DNA of 64,000 nucleotides from Notospermus geniculatus (taxonomy: Eukaryota > Nemertea > Pilidiophora > Heteronemertea > Lineidae): assembly GCA_002633025.1 (NCBI GenBank), contig NMRB01001045.1:91599-155598 (forward strand), read 5' to 3'. The position numbers and the translations under genes were made by a program. Below the pieces are notes generated by a model that saw only the letters and a list, made by a program, of their open reading frames with translations, was not told the DNA's origin and did not search any database. Position 1 is the first letter of the stretch. The number at the start of each line of letters is the position of its first letter. Shown piece by piece: positions 20,641 through 43,538 of the stretch.

Positions 20641-21240
20641 TCAGCAGCCGGATTGTGATTTTCAAATGGGAGGAATCGGTGGATGGGAATGAATGACTAG
20701 CTCTGTCCCTGATTAGCCAATCAGCATCCAGACCAGGATCTTGGTCTGCTCCACACTTGACACTAGATGGCGTTATCTTCTATAACACCACTAGCGCAGG
20801 TGCTAGGTTTCCATCTTGAAAGTAGTGCAGATTACTACATTTTGGTAAAGGTTTTTAACCATCGTGAACAGGCCAGCCGTGTCACCGCCAACCCAGTGGC
20901 ATCTACGCTAGACGATAGATGATGTTGAAAAGTGGTGCTGTTGGGTTCCAGGCGAATGTTTTCAGACTAAAAGGACTTCGTGTTGATATCAAGTGGTATT
21001 AGAAATGAACTGAATACTAATTAGAAAGAATTGTGTGATTAGGCCGACCGAACTATTTCTACATGCGCGCCGGCAAAATCCAAAATGGCGGCATTCCACC
21101 TACGCTAGTGGTGAAATGAGGCACGATATTTCGCCGCTAGTGTCAAGTGTGGGTCTGCTCGTAACAGAAAAAGTGGCGTTATGACCCAGACGCTTGTTCG
21201 ATCCCCAGATTCGAAACAGCGGCTGGGTGACCGAGACTAG
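20641..21240. other. Spacer between the two U2 copies
   Basis: No gene recognised. The words ACTAGATGGCGTTATCTTC and CACTAGCGCAGG recur in inverted form near 21105-21180, suggesting a decayed inverted-repeat element. Confidence 0.4.
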
Positions 21241-21284
21241 GCGAAATGGGACTTGGGAAAATGGGATTTGGCGAAATGGGAAGT
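21240..21284 (+). repeat. Minisatellite fragment next to U2
   Basis: GGCGAAATGGGACTTGGGAA and GGCGAAATGGGAAGTC, two to three units of the motif found at 20145-20275 and 13713-13830, directly beyond the U2 3' flank. Confidence 0.7.
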
Positions 21285-21289
21285 CACCG

Positions 21290-21339
21290 CAAGGGAGAGG
21301 TTGTTTATTAGGAAATTCTATTCTTTGTTTGTTTATGAT
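21290..21339 (-). terminator. U2 3' flank with 3'-box-like element
   Basis: Just downstream of U2 on the minus strand is CATCATAAACAAACAAAGAATAGAATTT written here as two words: AAACAAACAAAG then AATAGA. This resembles the snRNA 3' box (GTTT-N-AAARNNAGA) read by the Integrator complex. The same flank follows the interrupted copy (17041-17095), so it belongs to the U2 unit. Confidence 0.5.
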
Positions 21340-21525
21340 GGGCCGATCCTGGAGGTACTGCAATACCAGGCCAACCCGTGGCGAGAGCGGAGCAAGCCCT
21401 TGACATCTCGCCGAGGACCAAAAATCAGTTTAATATCGTAGCACCTCAATGAGGCGCGTATCAGATATTAAGCTGATAAGAACAGATACTACACTTTGAT
21501 CTTAGCCAATAGGCCGAGAAGCGAT
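21340..21525 (-). ncRNA. U2 spliceosomal snRNA
   Basis: The minus strand starts ATCGCTTCTCGGCCTATTGG and continues with GGCTAAGATC, the branch-point recognition sequence GTAGTA (21492-21487), then TCTGTTCTTATCAG, an Sm site ATTTTTGG (21425-21418), and the 3' loop CCTGGTATTGCAGTACCTCC. The length of about 186 nt matches U2 (188 in human). It pairs with the intron branch site in the spliceosome. Stem IIa has changed on both sides relative to human (GCGCCTC/GAGGTGC) and still pairs, so the gene looks functional. An upstream PSE was not identified with confidence. Confidence 0.96.
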
Positions 21526-22285
21526 AACGGATTGGGCTTCGAATCTAGGATCAGATACCAAACCGAGCAGAACAGTTTCATGGGCACGTACCTTCAACGT
21601 TGGCTTTACTTTCATAGATTTCTCGTAGATGGCAGCACCTGTAAATAGGTCAGACGGAAGACCATCGCATGGCTGATATCAAAAATGCTGATATTCATAA
21701 CAGGTAACAATGCTTTTACTTCAAGTTTTGCAGTACATTTACATTGGACCTCGCTGTGTAAATCTTAAGTAACAGCATTTGCTAACTTTTATGAATACCA
21801 GCCCATATTTCGTCGGCTTTTTGCAATACGGTAATGACATTAAAAAACTCATGAATTTTTGGTGTCACCCAGGCGAAACATGGAAAACATCCAATTTTGT
21901 AAGAAACAGCCAGTAACGAAAGGGTTAAAATGTTTTCCTGCTTGGACTGTTTATTCAAAGTTTGCTTGAAGGAGACAATATATGAAACCAAAGCAAGAGA
22001 GGCCAATTACGTTGATTAGGGCGTGGGGCGACAGGGGCCCAGCTTCACCAAGCCTGGCGCCGCAGTGATGTAAGGGGATATCTGATTAACAGGGCTGCGT
22101 TTTCCTGATTGTTTATGGTCATGGACGCAAGTTCCGAACGATCTGTGGTCGTCCAATCATGAGTCAAAAGGGTGCAATTAATCAATACGGGCACAGCGGT
22201 AATTTATAGGCCTACGGCCTCGTGGCGCCCTGCGGCCCGCACGGCGGTAATTATTTCGGCCGCGTGGCGGTAATAAAAAAATTAT
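21526..22285. other. U2 upstream region and intergenic
   Basis: No coding exon recognised. The first 100 bp should hold the snRNA promoter; a candidate PSE could not be defined without related sequences. Confidence 0.4.
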
Positions 22286-22403
22286 GGGCCGTATTCTAGA
22301 AGCTTCCTTAAGTCTAAGGTCTACCTTTAGCTATTGTTTGCAGGGTAGAATACAAAAGATTAAAGTGGACCTTAGAGTTAAGGAGGCTTCTAGAATACGG
22401 GCC
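22286..22403. mobile_element. Palindromic MITE, GGGCCGTATTCTAGAAGC ends
   Basis: GGGCCGTATTCTAGAAGCTT and CCTTAAGTCTAAGGTC are mirrored by GACCTTAGAGTTAAGG and GCTTCTAGAATACGGGCC. Related words end the composite element at 58209-58902. Confidence 0.75.
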
Positions 22404-22684
22404 TATAATTCAGTAAAAAGTTAGTTTAGTTGAAAAAAATACAAATTCAAGAAAAAAAATGCAATACCACTTTCCGGCACTGTAGTAGCCTTAACACCCT
22501 GTAGGCCCAAATGTAGGATTAAATATGTGTGGGCTATCAAGATGATTTGAGGATGTTTCTCCTTTTGGTTGGAATATACCGGTATACAATAATTAGAACA
22601 TTTTAATCAGGCCACAGGCCTGATCGGCTCAGGCCTCTATTAGTGGCCTTGCCCCGCACTAGTGCAAGCCACCGCCCCCCCCCC

Positions 22685-23110
22685 CCACTCCTTAATTTTA
22701 GGGTACACATATGCTTGTTCCTGAGTTTCGAAAGGATCCCCTTAGTATGGAAGGAACCAATTAGGGAAATTTTCCACCCCTTTCCGCGGGCTTTTTTCAT
22801 CCAATTAGACCCCTAATGGAAGGAACCAAGACATTTTCACCCCTTTTTCGGGATTTTTTATGCAATTTTTAGACCGCCTAATTGAAGGAACCACTTGGGA
22901 TTTTCACCCCTTTTTTACAAGCTTTTTCATTGAAAATAGGACTTTCATACCCCTTTTTATTATTTTTTCGGGAAGAGAACCTTTTGACCCCGTTTTTAAG
23001 AACTTTTCGGGAGAAAAGTCATTCAAAGTAGGCTACCCCCTATTTTAAGTGTTTTTCGGGCCGTGCTGTCGAAAATGACCCCTTTTCCTGAGAAAATTGG
23101 AATGAGCATG
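22685..23110. repeat. Dispersed repeat, second copy of 6044-6470
   Basis: Starts CACTCCTTAATTTTAGGGTA and repeats TTTTCACCCCTTTTTCGGG blocks in the same order as the first copy. Small insertions such as TTAGG and GGCTA distinguish it. Confidence 0.8.
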
Positions 23111-24210
23111 TGGTGATGGTTGATCCGGCCTGAGTGGGGGTGGGGGCGAAGGGTAATGACACAATTTCGAAAAGGGACGGCCATTTTGTATGATATGTGC
23201 ATTGTCTGAGAAAATTGCAAACAAAAATGATCAAAATCGTTGGAATATAATATGGAAATCAAATATGATAGGCCTATTTATTCGGGTCAGACGTGTGCCT
23301 GTGAAAATTTGAGTACGCAGCGGGCAGGGGATCAGTCTACACAAGATGCTTCGGGGCCATCTCAAAATTGTTTTGATGCCAAAAAAGAAAAGTGACTGCG
23401 TCTGCGGGGGAGGGGGTTCTCAATTTGGGGAAGCCCACTTCATCTTTTTTTTAAATGGCAGACTCTTTTTTACAGGAAAATGACTTTTATATGCAGAGAA
23501 AGGAACAAGGTTCCGGCTACATGGGCCTACTATGGACTGTATAATGAGTCAGAGCTGTAAACGTCCCTACATGGATGAAGCCAATGTCAAGTGCCCACTT
23601 CATCTTTTCAAGGGGGTTCAGGGAAAAGATGAAGTCACTTCGTCTTTTTTGGCATCAATGTAATTTTGAGACGGCCCCTTACGAACTCGTCGGTCACTTA
23701 TCCACTCGGTATACCTTCGAAATACAAGTACAAAAACAGTTTGCATGCTAACTAACTTCTAGTAATTATTTCTGATATTATCAGATGAAAGTTCTGAAAT
23801 TCTTAGACTGATCTTTATTTATAGTGTCAGGAATATGCTCAGGAAGAAGACGGAGTCGTGAGTGCCTGTGATCAATTTATCAGGCGGCAAAGTTCATGAC
23901 GTATACGACATCTTTTACCTAAAAGACTCCCGCAAATGTCAGGAATATGTGTTGTTATTCATTTTATATCTTTTTATATCTGATAGATAGTTCCTGTCTC
24001 CTTCTCAAAGTATGCATTAAGCATTAAATCGTCAAAAATACTTTTTATCGTTTACATTTACGTCATTGGATTGCACCCCCTGCCTTCCCATCATTCTTCC
24101 GGTCTGTGATGTGCGTGTTGTTGCAAAAGTGATGCATTGTGCTACAGGTTTCCTCAAAAAAGTTGGGCCGAAAGTTGTGTGATACAACCAATTTCAATGA
24201 AATTTTATCG
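23111..24210. other. SUZ12 upstream region
   Basis: Contains an inverted pair AGTGACTGCGTCTGC / AAGATGAAGTCACTTCGTC at 23390-23650 (probable decayed repeat) and TTTACGTCATTGG near 24056, a CRE/CCAAT-like word 155 bp before the SUZ12 start. The 5' UTR is not delimited. An in-frame TGA at 24130 bounds the first exon frame. Confidence 0.4.
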
Positions 24211-24213
24211 AAT

Positions 24214-36134
<11,921 letters not shown>

Positions 36135-36349
36135 GAAGGCACAGCATACTGATCATGCTGATTGATGGTTACAGGGCCAGGGGAAGCATTGCTGGAAACT
36201 TGTAGGTGGATGGTTCTTAGTATGGTTATGTTCAGTTTTCAATGCATGATGATACTCTAGATTCACTGATCTGAGGCCGGTTCGGAATATTCAAGCGAAG
36301 CCCACTAGGCCTATGTATGAACATTGACCAATGCGTGAGTGACACCATG

Positions 36350-36840
36350 CAGTGTTCTCCAACTCCAATTTACTGCCCACCTGCCACCAAGTCAAAATTT
36401 TTGATCGCTGAGTCAAAATCCAGTTGTGCCCTCCCCACCGAGTCAAAATGTTTCACAGCCGAGTCAAAATCTACCGGTAGTTGTTTTGTCCAACCAACTT
36501 GTGAAAAATTCACATTTAGGGCAAAAAATTGCTATCCACAGTAAAAAACAAGTCCAAGACCTTTTAAATCTCTGAAATGCAGGATATTGCATCTCAGTTT
36601 TCTTTCGTCAAATTTCTGCAGTAAACACCCCCCCCCCCCCGNGACGTCATCAATTATGACGTCATGGCTCTGGCGAAAATAATTTCGTTTTTTGTAAAAT
36701 CGATTTTTAAACCCTTAATAACAAAATCCCAGCGGTTGGATTTTCTTACAAACCAGACAGAAATTATTTTCTGGCCATATTGAAGCCATGTGTAAACGAT
36801 TGGAGCCTTTTGAACCATACCTTTAATGTACCAATCTCAT
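36350..36840. other. Spacer between duplicated SUZ12 last exons
   Basis: Contains repeated GAGTCAAAAT words (36395-36470), a C run ending in an N at 36642, and no recognised gene. Confidence 0.6.
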
Positions 36841-37010
36841 ATCCAATGTGACAAGTGAACTCCAGAGAATAGACAAGAAAATACATTGTACTTGAGAGAT
36901 GAGAATGCCAACTATTAAAGAAATTCATCAGGCTGTTGGGTACTGTGAATTTCGACCCCTGACAAGTTTAAGCAAAGATCGTGAATTCCATTTCAACTTC
37001 TTCATTTCAG

Positions 37011-37233
37011 TTATATTGGAGACTGCCAGTTACCTGTTGCCTGCCAGACATTCGTGAGCCGTTACGGACCAACCATATTCGAAAAGAATCTCAGGAAAAA
37101 TTTCTTGTTGCATCTGATGAACCTGTACAACTTCAGTTTAATACGATCGGACACCATTCTCCGGACATTAGTGTTGTATGATGAATTAGCCGAGTCTCTG
37201 CAAGAAGCAAAAATTAAAGAAGAAAAAAAATAA
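37011..37233 (+). CDS. SUZ12: SUZ12 duplicated last exon (copy 2)
   Basis: A second complete copy of exon 13, 1099 bp downstream, with the same TTCATTTCAG acceptor, phase and stop. It differs at three bases, all synonymous (GTC/GTG Val, AAC/AAT Asn, GAG/GAA Glu), so splicing to either exon gives the same protein. The 3' flank is also nearly identical, while the upstream intron flank is visibly more diverged. It could be an alternative terminal exon, a gene-converted duplicate or an unmerged allele. Confidence 0.85.
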
Positions 37234-37683
37234 GAAGGTACAGCATGCTGATCATGCTGATTGATGGTTACAGGGCCAGGGGAAGCATTGCTGGAAACTT
37301 GTAGGTGGATGGTTCTTAGTATGGTTATGTTCAGTTTTGCATGCATGATGATACTCTAGATTCACTGATCTGAGGCCGGTTCGGAATATTCAAGCCAAGC
37401 CCACTAGGCCTAGGTAATTATGATAACATTGACCAATGTGTGAGTGACACCAAGTCGTCTGTACTGATGGTCATGTGTTCGTGTCCAGGGTCTAGGTGTA
37501 GATTTCGTAATGAGAGCTAATCAGGTAGAATGGACGGTGGCCTGTTCAGTGCATTGTGTGCTGTAGTGGAAGTGGGGTGGTCATGCCTGAACTTAACCAC
37601 TTCATGACCAGTGTGTCCTGCGTCATATTTGCCACGCTACCATAATCTGCATCATGGTAAGTAAGATGCAATGTAATGCATTT

Positions 37684-37851
37684 TAGTACACGATGCTCCA
37701 AGATGCAGAATAGCACAAAAATTGACACACAAAATAATAATAAGCAAGAAGTCAATCTCCAGAATTCACGAATTTTCGACCCCAACCGGGGTCTTTTTCA
37801 AGTGGAACTTTACAATCTGAAACTCTAGAAAAGACTGTAGTACACGATGCT
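37684..37851 (+). mobile_element. GACCCC-hairpin short element, copy 2
   Basis: Flanked by the 14-bp direct repeat TAGTACACGATGCT (37684-37697 and 37838-37851). The insert reads AGCACAAAAATTGACACACA, then TTTTCGACCCCAACCGGGGT and CAAGTGGAACTTTACAATC. Confidence 0.8.
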
Positions 37852-38211
37852 AGTGCATTACAAATGCGATATGGTAGTGTCATGACAGTGTGGATCGGTA
37901 TTCCGGTCTATCGCAGTGAACGCAACGATGTCATGGACTGTGAAATCGGTCTATGGTAGCAAAATGGTGAATAAAGCCATCGAAGATAGATAAATCTAGT
38001 TATATAGGCCTAGGCCTTCCCCCACACTCCATGCAAGGTGGAGAGCCATCTGACATGTCTGAACAATAACAGATGGATTAACATGTCTACTGAGGTGTTA
38101 TCTTCCTACCCTTATCTGTTACTGTCTGTTAGGGCTAATCTCCTCTCGGTAAGAGTAAGTGCTACAGATTGTGTGTCGACCTTTGGTGGTTTCCATCGTC
38201 CGAAGGATTAA

Positions 38212-38350
38212 GGCGGTGACAGACTAGTGTGTACGCGACGCGTTTTCTTTTGTGTTTTTGCGCTCCACTGCACATGGTGCTCAGTGGTGCCTGAAAACAC
38301 AAAAGAAAACGCTTAGCTCCGCGCCGTGTCGCGCTAGTCTGTCACCGGCT
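38212..38350. mobile_element. MITE with GGCGGTGACAGACTAG ends
   Basis: Left GGCGGTGACAGACTAG and ACGCGTTTTCTTTTGTGTTT are mirrored by AAACACAAAAGAAAACGC and CTAGTCTGTCACCGGC. Confidence 0.75.
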
Positions 38351-38459
38351 TTATACAGGGATATAAGCTGATTGGTTGGTTGGTATGTCCTATTCATATA
38401 CAGGCCGTGGCAAATGGTATTTAAAAAGCAGGCAGGCATATCTCAAGCTCAGGAATGAA

Positions 38460-38640
38460 TGTGTGGCCCGATCTAGCAAAGTAGGCCCATGTCACAGGTG
38501 ATCACTGTTCACCACTGCTGTCCACTAGTATTGTCAACCTGCAGAGACATACATTTCAGTTATTGTATCGTAAGGCGGTTACGGTCCCTTTCTTCAGTTC
38601 CGACATGCGCCTACTTTTGCTAGATCAGGGTCACATAATA
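38460..38640. mobile_element. MITE family C copy
   Basis: ATGTGTGGCCCGATCTAGCAAA at the left and TTTTGCTAGATCAGGGTCACAT at the right are inverted, each written here in at most 22-base pieces of which the shared core is GATCTAGCAAA/TTTGCTAGATC. Internal ACATTTCAGTTATTGTATCG matches copies at 47261, 51349 and 52915. Confidence 0.6.
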
Positions 38641-39011
38641 TGTGCTTAAGCACCAAAATCTGCATCAAAGTTCATACCAATATTAAGTGAGTACTTAGTG
38701 GTGACCCAGTTCGAAGTCATTAAAATAAAGACACTTGAGGCCCTTTGGGAAATCAGGTTGATTCCAGCAAAGCCTGTCAGTTCATCCACTCCAACAATAG
38801 GCATTGAAGCATTGAATTTGTCACTCTTATTCCCATGTGCTGTGTGATTGTGTTAAAATCAAGTGGGCACAACCGACTTGAATGTTTTTGCACTACGTAA
38901 ATGTACCAGTAAGTTCAGCTAATACCACCAATAACACAAAAAAAGAACCCTGGCACTCCTTGTGTAAGATCACTTTCCAGGAACTGCATTTCAGTAATCT
39001 GAAGTCAACCA

Positions 39012-39672
39012 CACTATAAGCCGTGGTTACACTACATAAATTCCCCGGGTTTTTTGCGGTCACACCTATGAATTGCCGGGCTTCAAGAAACCCGTGTCTG
39101 AAAAACACGGGTTTCTGGAACACGGCAATCTCGCTGTGCTTTTCGAAATCCCCGTGTCTCATTAGTTCTTTAGCACGGCTACAGATGGCGCAGCCATTAA
39201 AGCCACACAGTATTGAATTTTACGGTATTTTCAAAATGTTAGGAGAGTGGAGGTTGAGGTCTCAGGGCCTCGTGAAGGTCTCCAAAATGCTTGCCTGATA
39301 CTTACTTTTAATAACCAAGGCCTAGTTTTCAACAGAGAGTGAAAAAACTGTGTAGGGGAGCTCTAATGCATTGAGATAGAGCGCAGTACATTTTTACACT
39401 ACGCTGACGTCGTGACGTCGTCAAGAATCGCGGCGACGATTTGCGTTTTTCAGATTCAATACAGTGGGGCTTTAAGTGACATCGTTTTTGCGCCTCCAAC
39501 AATGTGGGCCAATAGAGAAATGACTGAAGAGTCAGTGCATGCAGCCCAACTGTCGCCGGGCAACTTAACTACAATGTAGTGGTGTGACCTCTCGCCGGGC
39601 TTTTCGCACTCACGGGTTTGACACGGGTCTGGAAAAACACGGGTATTTTTATGTAGTATAACCACGGCTATA
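39012..39672. mobile_element. Inverted-repeat element with AGCCGTGGTTACACTACATA ends
   Basis: AGCCGTGGTTACACTACATA at the left is mirrored by TATGTAGTATAACCACGGCT at the right, with TA flanks. Inside are repeated ACCCGTGTCTGAAAAACACGG words. A decayed relative is at 62290-62840. Confidence 0.75.
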
Positions 39673-39924
39673 GTGTTTTTCAGATAGATCTGGCCAAAGG
39701 TACTTGGCTGACCTCATGTCACTAAACTGTAATGCTGTGATCACAAATAAGAATGTTGCACAACCTCGACAGCCAATGTCATGGCTGACTGGCTTTAGCT
39801 CACACCGTGAAAGAGCTATTGATTACGCCAACCCTACAGATAAAATCTTTTGGTAAATATGATCTGGTCACATTCTTGAGTTCAACTAAGTACCTTTGGC
39901 CGGAATGATATGAAAAACACTATA
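39669..39924. mobile_element. MITE with TATAGTGTTTTTCA ends
   Basis: TATAGTGTTTTTCAGATAG with TGGCCAAAGGTACTT is mirrored by AAGTACCTTTGGCC and ATATGAAAAACACTATA. It abuts the previous element and shares its TA boundary. Confidence 0.8.
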
Positions 39925-40607
39925 AACACAAGACAAGATTTCAGTTGGATTAAGTTCACTTTACCACGTCTAGCATAATTCACTGATCATTTTCACCCTT
40001 TTTGGCCCCCCATTTCGGTGTTCGTCACATTCAGAGCAGTGACCACCATTTAACTAAGTACTCACTCTGTCATCAGATTACATCATGAATGAATTCGTTC
40101 TCGTGCATTCCAACTACCATACATTATGTACTGTGTACAGCAGTGTTCAGATCATTGGTTGTTGCATGAATACATCAAAGAAAGGTTTCTTTGATATATT
40201 TATGGCTGTTGTAAATAAGTAACTGGTCAGTTGTTCTTCTTCATCCCAATAAACTTTTCCAACAAAGATCAAGATCAGACAGTTCTAACCATATGACATC
40301 AGAAGCTTAATACCATTCAGTGGCCACTGGCACACTAAGCTGTCAAGCAGGCCATGGGCACAAAAGTTTAGGTAAAATAATGGGGAGCGCCAATTGGTCA
40401 CGTGAGACTGATAGAGCAGACGTGACACCTATAGAGGCTCATTGTTCGTGAGATGCGGTTCACCAAGCATGGCCAATCACACCTTGAATCGTCATGAATA
40501 ATAGGTGGCGTCGGTGTGCTATCAGTTCAAACCCACGCGCATATTCTCGCGTGGTCTGCGTGATCGGGGTTCCCTATTGTCTGAGAGGATGCATTTGGTA
40601 AGTGTTC

Positions 40608-40760
40608 AGTGTTTCTGCCAGAAATTTTTTTAAGGGGGGACAAGGAGAAAATTTGACAGAATTCTCAGTCAAAACCACAAATTTTGACTACCGGTACTGT
40701 AATTTTGACTTTTTAAGGAGGGGACATACCCCCCTGTACCCCCCTCTGGCGGAAACACTG
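40608..40760. mobile_element. MITE with CAGTGTTTCTGCCAGA ends
   Basis: CAGTGTTTCTGCCAGA and TCTGGCGGAAACACTG are inverted. The inside is AAGGGGGGACA / TACCCCCC rich. Confidence 0.75.
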
Positions 40761-41138
40761 TGCTTGGACAATGGATGGCCACGATGTCATGTGGGAGAAA
40801 TAGTAGGCCACCATCTATCTTTTATTGGAAAGGTCTATAGGACAGTGTCAATGGTCGAACAAGATTGTTGGGGAATAGGTTTGAGTGTGTTCAGACGTGA
40901 TGTAATGGCTGAGGAAAACTTGGGGTCGTGTTGATAAAAAAAACCGATAGGTCTGCTAAAATGTGTAGTATGGCGGCAGAAATTCACTCCAAGTTCATCA
41001 TATTAACTGATTCGTAATGAAATAATTTTAATGGAATGTAGGCCTAGTCTGGCTTTTGAGCAAAATTCCTGAGTGCAGCTAAAATGCTTCAGAGAAGTAT
41101 TCTGTCTTTCTAAGTTACAAAACCTGATTGCACTCATT

Positions 41139-41337
41139 TGTGACCCGGCACAGCAAAATGAATCAGAATGCGCACAGAAGACCGAAGATGACACCAAACA
41201 ACAATTTCAGAAATCGACAAAGTCAAATTTCACAACGGGCGGACAATCCTGAAATCAACAAACCGTTGGTGTCACCTTGGACATGTTGGGTCTTCTTCTG
41301 TGCGCATTCCGACTCATTTTGTTGTGCTGGGTCACTT
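41139..41337 (+). mobile_element. MITE family A2 (GTGACCCGGCACAGCAAAAT)
   Basis: TGTGACCCGGCACAGCAAAA and TTTTGTTGTGCTGGGTCAC are inverted ends, with GTGCGCA words subterminal on both sides. A second copy is at 58310-58510 with matching internal CCTGAAATCAACAAACCG text. Confidence 0.85.
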
Positions 41338-41461
41338 TTTTGCACCATTACTGATGAGAATAGCACCGGAAAAATTGAGGGACGAGAAGGTTTTTCTGGT
41401 TGTCAGCATAATCAAGCTGAATGCAAAGCATCTTGACATATCGAGGCTTACGGTCACTTCG

Positions 41462-42328
41462 TCCTTCGAAGTACATTCCCTCCATGGATTGAGCCAGCGG
41501 AAGGAGTGATAGGAACGCTTGTCAGGCAAGATGAAGGCAGAGTCATGTGGAGATGTCCTCCAGTAATGAGTCCATCTCTCACATCCAGCAGTAAAAGCTT
41601 TATCTCTGGTTTCCGTGTGATTTCTGCTCCATTCCTTCCAGAGAATCCCATATTTGTACAAAAGCAGCTATCAAAACTTCGCCAACAAAATGCAGTACAT
41701 GTAAGTCTGAGATTTGAATTTTTTGGGCAGCAAGGGATTAGGTGAAGTGTTGCAATGCAAGTCTTACCGTAATTAAATACTGCTATGTGCATGAATTATG
41801 TTCATTTGGACATGTCACTGAATTATTATGTCATAAATTGATACATATAGGGAACCAACTTCCATTTTCAGTTGAGTTCTGGAAAAAAGTCCTGTATTCC
41901 TGGAAGTCTTATGATGAATTGCTATCTGTTAGTGTGACTGAGGCTGGGGTCAGCCCAGTTCTTTTCTTTTGGATGTAATGGTTGATATTGAACCAGAAAC
42001 TGAAGGTTTGACCACTTGAATGATGCATGTAATGTGCTTGCTCCTTCAAATTTTAGCTCACCTCTGTGAGGTGAGAGGTGAGGTGAGCTTTTCTTATGGC
42101 ATGTCGTCCGTCGTCGTTAACAGGGGTGGCACATCTCTGAACCGCTTTGCTTAGAAACTTGAAACTTGGTATACAGGTATCCTATGATAAAAACTATCTC
42201 TGGACTGAAACTTAGTGCTGCTAATTTTACACACTGGCCTGTAGGGGGTGCTTTGTGAAAACCTTCTTTTGGCCATGTATCTAGGTACCCTCTAAATGTA
42301 TGGCAAATTTCGGTTAGATTGGACATGA
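41462..42328 (+). repeat. Tandem duplication, copy 1 (contains exon-like frame)
   Basis: About 870 bp repeated directly at 42345-43195. Copy 1 keeps an open exon-like frame through 41700 (RCPPVMSPSLT ... SGFRVISAPFLPENPIFVQK) followed by a perfect GTAAGT donor at 41701. I do not recognise the protein. An N lies at the junction (42329). Confidence 0.85.
41470..41700 (+). CDS. Exon-like frame of unidentified gene
   Basis: The open frame runs ...PPWIEPAEGVIGTLVRQDEG ... LPENPIFVQKQLSKLRQQN and ends AVH directly before GTAAGT. The upstream acceptor is unclear; another frame before it (IIKLNAKHLDISRLTVTSS) is also coding-like, so a frameshift may separate them. The family is unknown to me. It may be a gene between SUZ12 and PKC, or part of a transposon. 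Confidence 0.3.
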
Positions 42329-42330
42329 NA
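42056..42330 (+). repeat. Hairpin-led GTCCGTCGTC repeat, copy 1
   Basis: Begins TAGCTCACCTCTGTGAGGTGA (GCTCACCT/AGGTGAGC palindrome), then ATGTCGTCCGTCGTCGTTAAC, then GAAACTTGGTATACAGGTAT. The same architecture starts at 42925, 53810 and 57525. Confidence 0.75.
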
Positions 42331-42344
42331 AACTACACTGCCTT

Positions 42345-43195
42345 CATGGATTGAGCGAGAGCAGGAGGGATAGGAACGGTTGTCAGGCAAGATCATGAGA
42401 TGAAGGCAGAGCCATGTGCAGATGTCCTCCAGGAATTAGTCTATCTCTCACATCCAGCAGAAGAAGCTTTATCTCTGCTTTCCGTGTGATTTCTGCACCA
42501 TTCCTTCCAGAGAATCCCATATTTGTACAAAAGCAGCTATCAAAACTTCGCCAACAAAATGCAGTACATGTAAGTCTGAGATTTGAATTTTTTGGGCAGC
42601 AAGCGATTAGGTGAAGTGTTACAATGCAAGTCTTACCGTAATTAAATACTGCTATGTGCATGAATTATGTTCATTTGGACATGTCACTGAATTATTATGT
42701 CATAAATTGATACATATAGGGAACCAACTTCCATTTTCAGTTGAGTTCTGGAAAAAAGTCCTGTATTCCTGGAAGTCTTATGATGAATTGCTATCTGTTA
42801 GTGTGACTGAGGCTGGGGTCAGCCCAGTTCTTTTCTTTTGGATGTAATGGTTGATATTGAACCAGAAACTGAAGGTTTGACCACTTGAATGATGCATGTA
42901 ATGTGCTTGCTCCTTCAAATTTTAGCTCACCTCTGTGAGGTGAGAGGTGAGGTGAGCTTTTCTTATGGCATGTCGTCCGTCGTCGTTAACAGGGGTGGCA
43001 CATCTCTGAACCGCTTTGCTTAGAAACTTGAAACTTGGTATACAGGTATCCTATGATAAAAACTATCTCTGGACTGAAACTTAGTGCTGCTAATTTTACA
43101 CACTGGCCTGTAGGGGGTGCTTTGTGAAAACCTTCTTTTGGCCATGTATCTAGGTACCCTCTAAATGTATGGCAAATTTCGGTTAGATTGGACAT
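42345..43195 (+). repeat. Tandem duplication, copy 2 (frame broken)
   Basis: Differs from copy 1 by scattered substitutions and an 8-base insertion (ATCATGAG near 42392) that breaks the exon-like frame. The two copies are otherwise almost identical through the GTAAGT and into the GCTCACC hairpin repeat. Confidence 0.85.
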
Positions 43196-43440
43196 GAAAT
43201 ATGGCCACCAGGCAGCCATCTTGAAAAATGGACTTCGACCCATAACTCATAAATGGTAGTAGCTAGGATGCTGTAACCATGCCTAAATGTCTATATTGTT
43301 GTCCTGTATATGTACGCCAAATTTTGGTTCGATTGCACTTCAAACATGGCCGCCAGGCAGCCATCTTGAAAAATTGGCTTCGGTCCATATCTCATCAGTA
43401 GTTAAGGTTAGGATAGTTTTAATGTTAGGAACACATTTTG
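42925..43440 (+). repeat. Hairpin-led GTCCGTCGTC repeat, copy 2
   Basis: Longer copy. After the hairpin and GTCGTCCGTCGTC block come two modules ending in ATGGCCRCCAGGCAGCCAT and CTTGAAAAAT (43202 and 43350). Confidence 0.75.
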
Positions 43441-43538
43441 TTCACAAATACCACTAACTACCTACTCTTGACGGCCATCAACTGAGTTTATGTCATTGAT
43501 TGATTATTACTGATCATCATAAAAATTTTACTTTGATG

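Larger units (their letters stand above)
37852..41138. other. SUZ12 downstream intergenic region
   Basis: Apart from the MITEs listed separately I see no gene. The frames at 38893, 39023, 39456 and 40602 fall in or across inverted-repeat elements. Confidence 0.5.

Noticed and set aside
24139-24213. SUZ12 start upstream at a GTG
   Set aside because: No ATG there; the first in-frame ATG is at 24214 and the conserved block starts after it.
41454-41792. 112-codon minus frame (and copy at 42383-42661)
   Set aside because: It is antisense to the better supported plus frame, which ends at a perfect donor.
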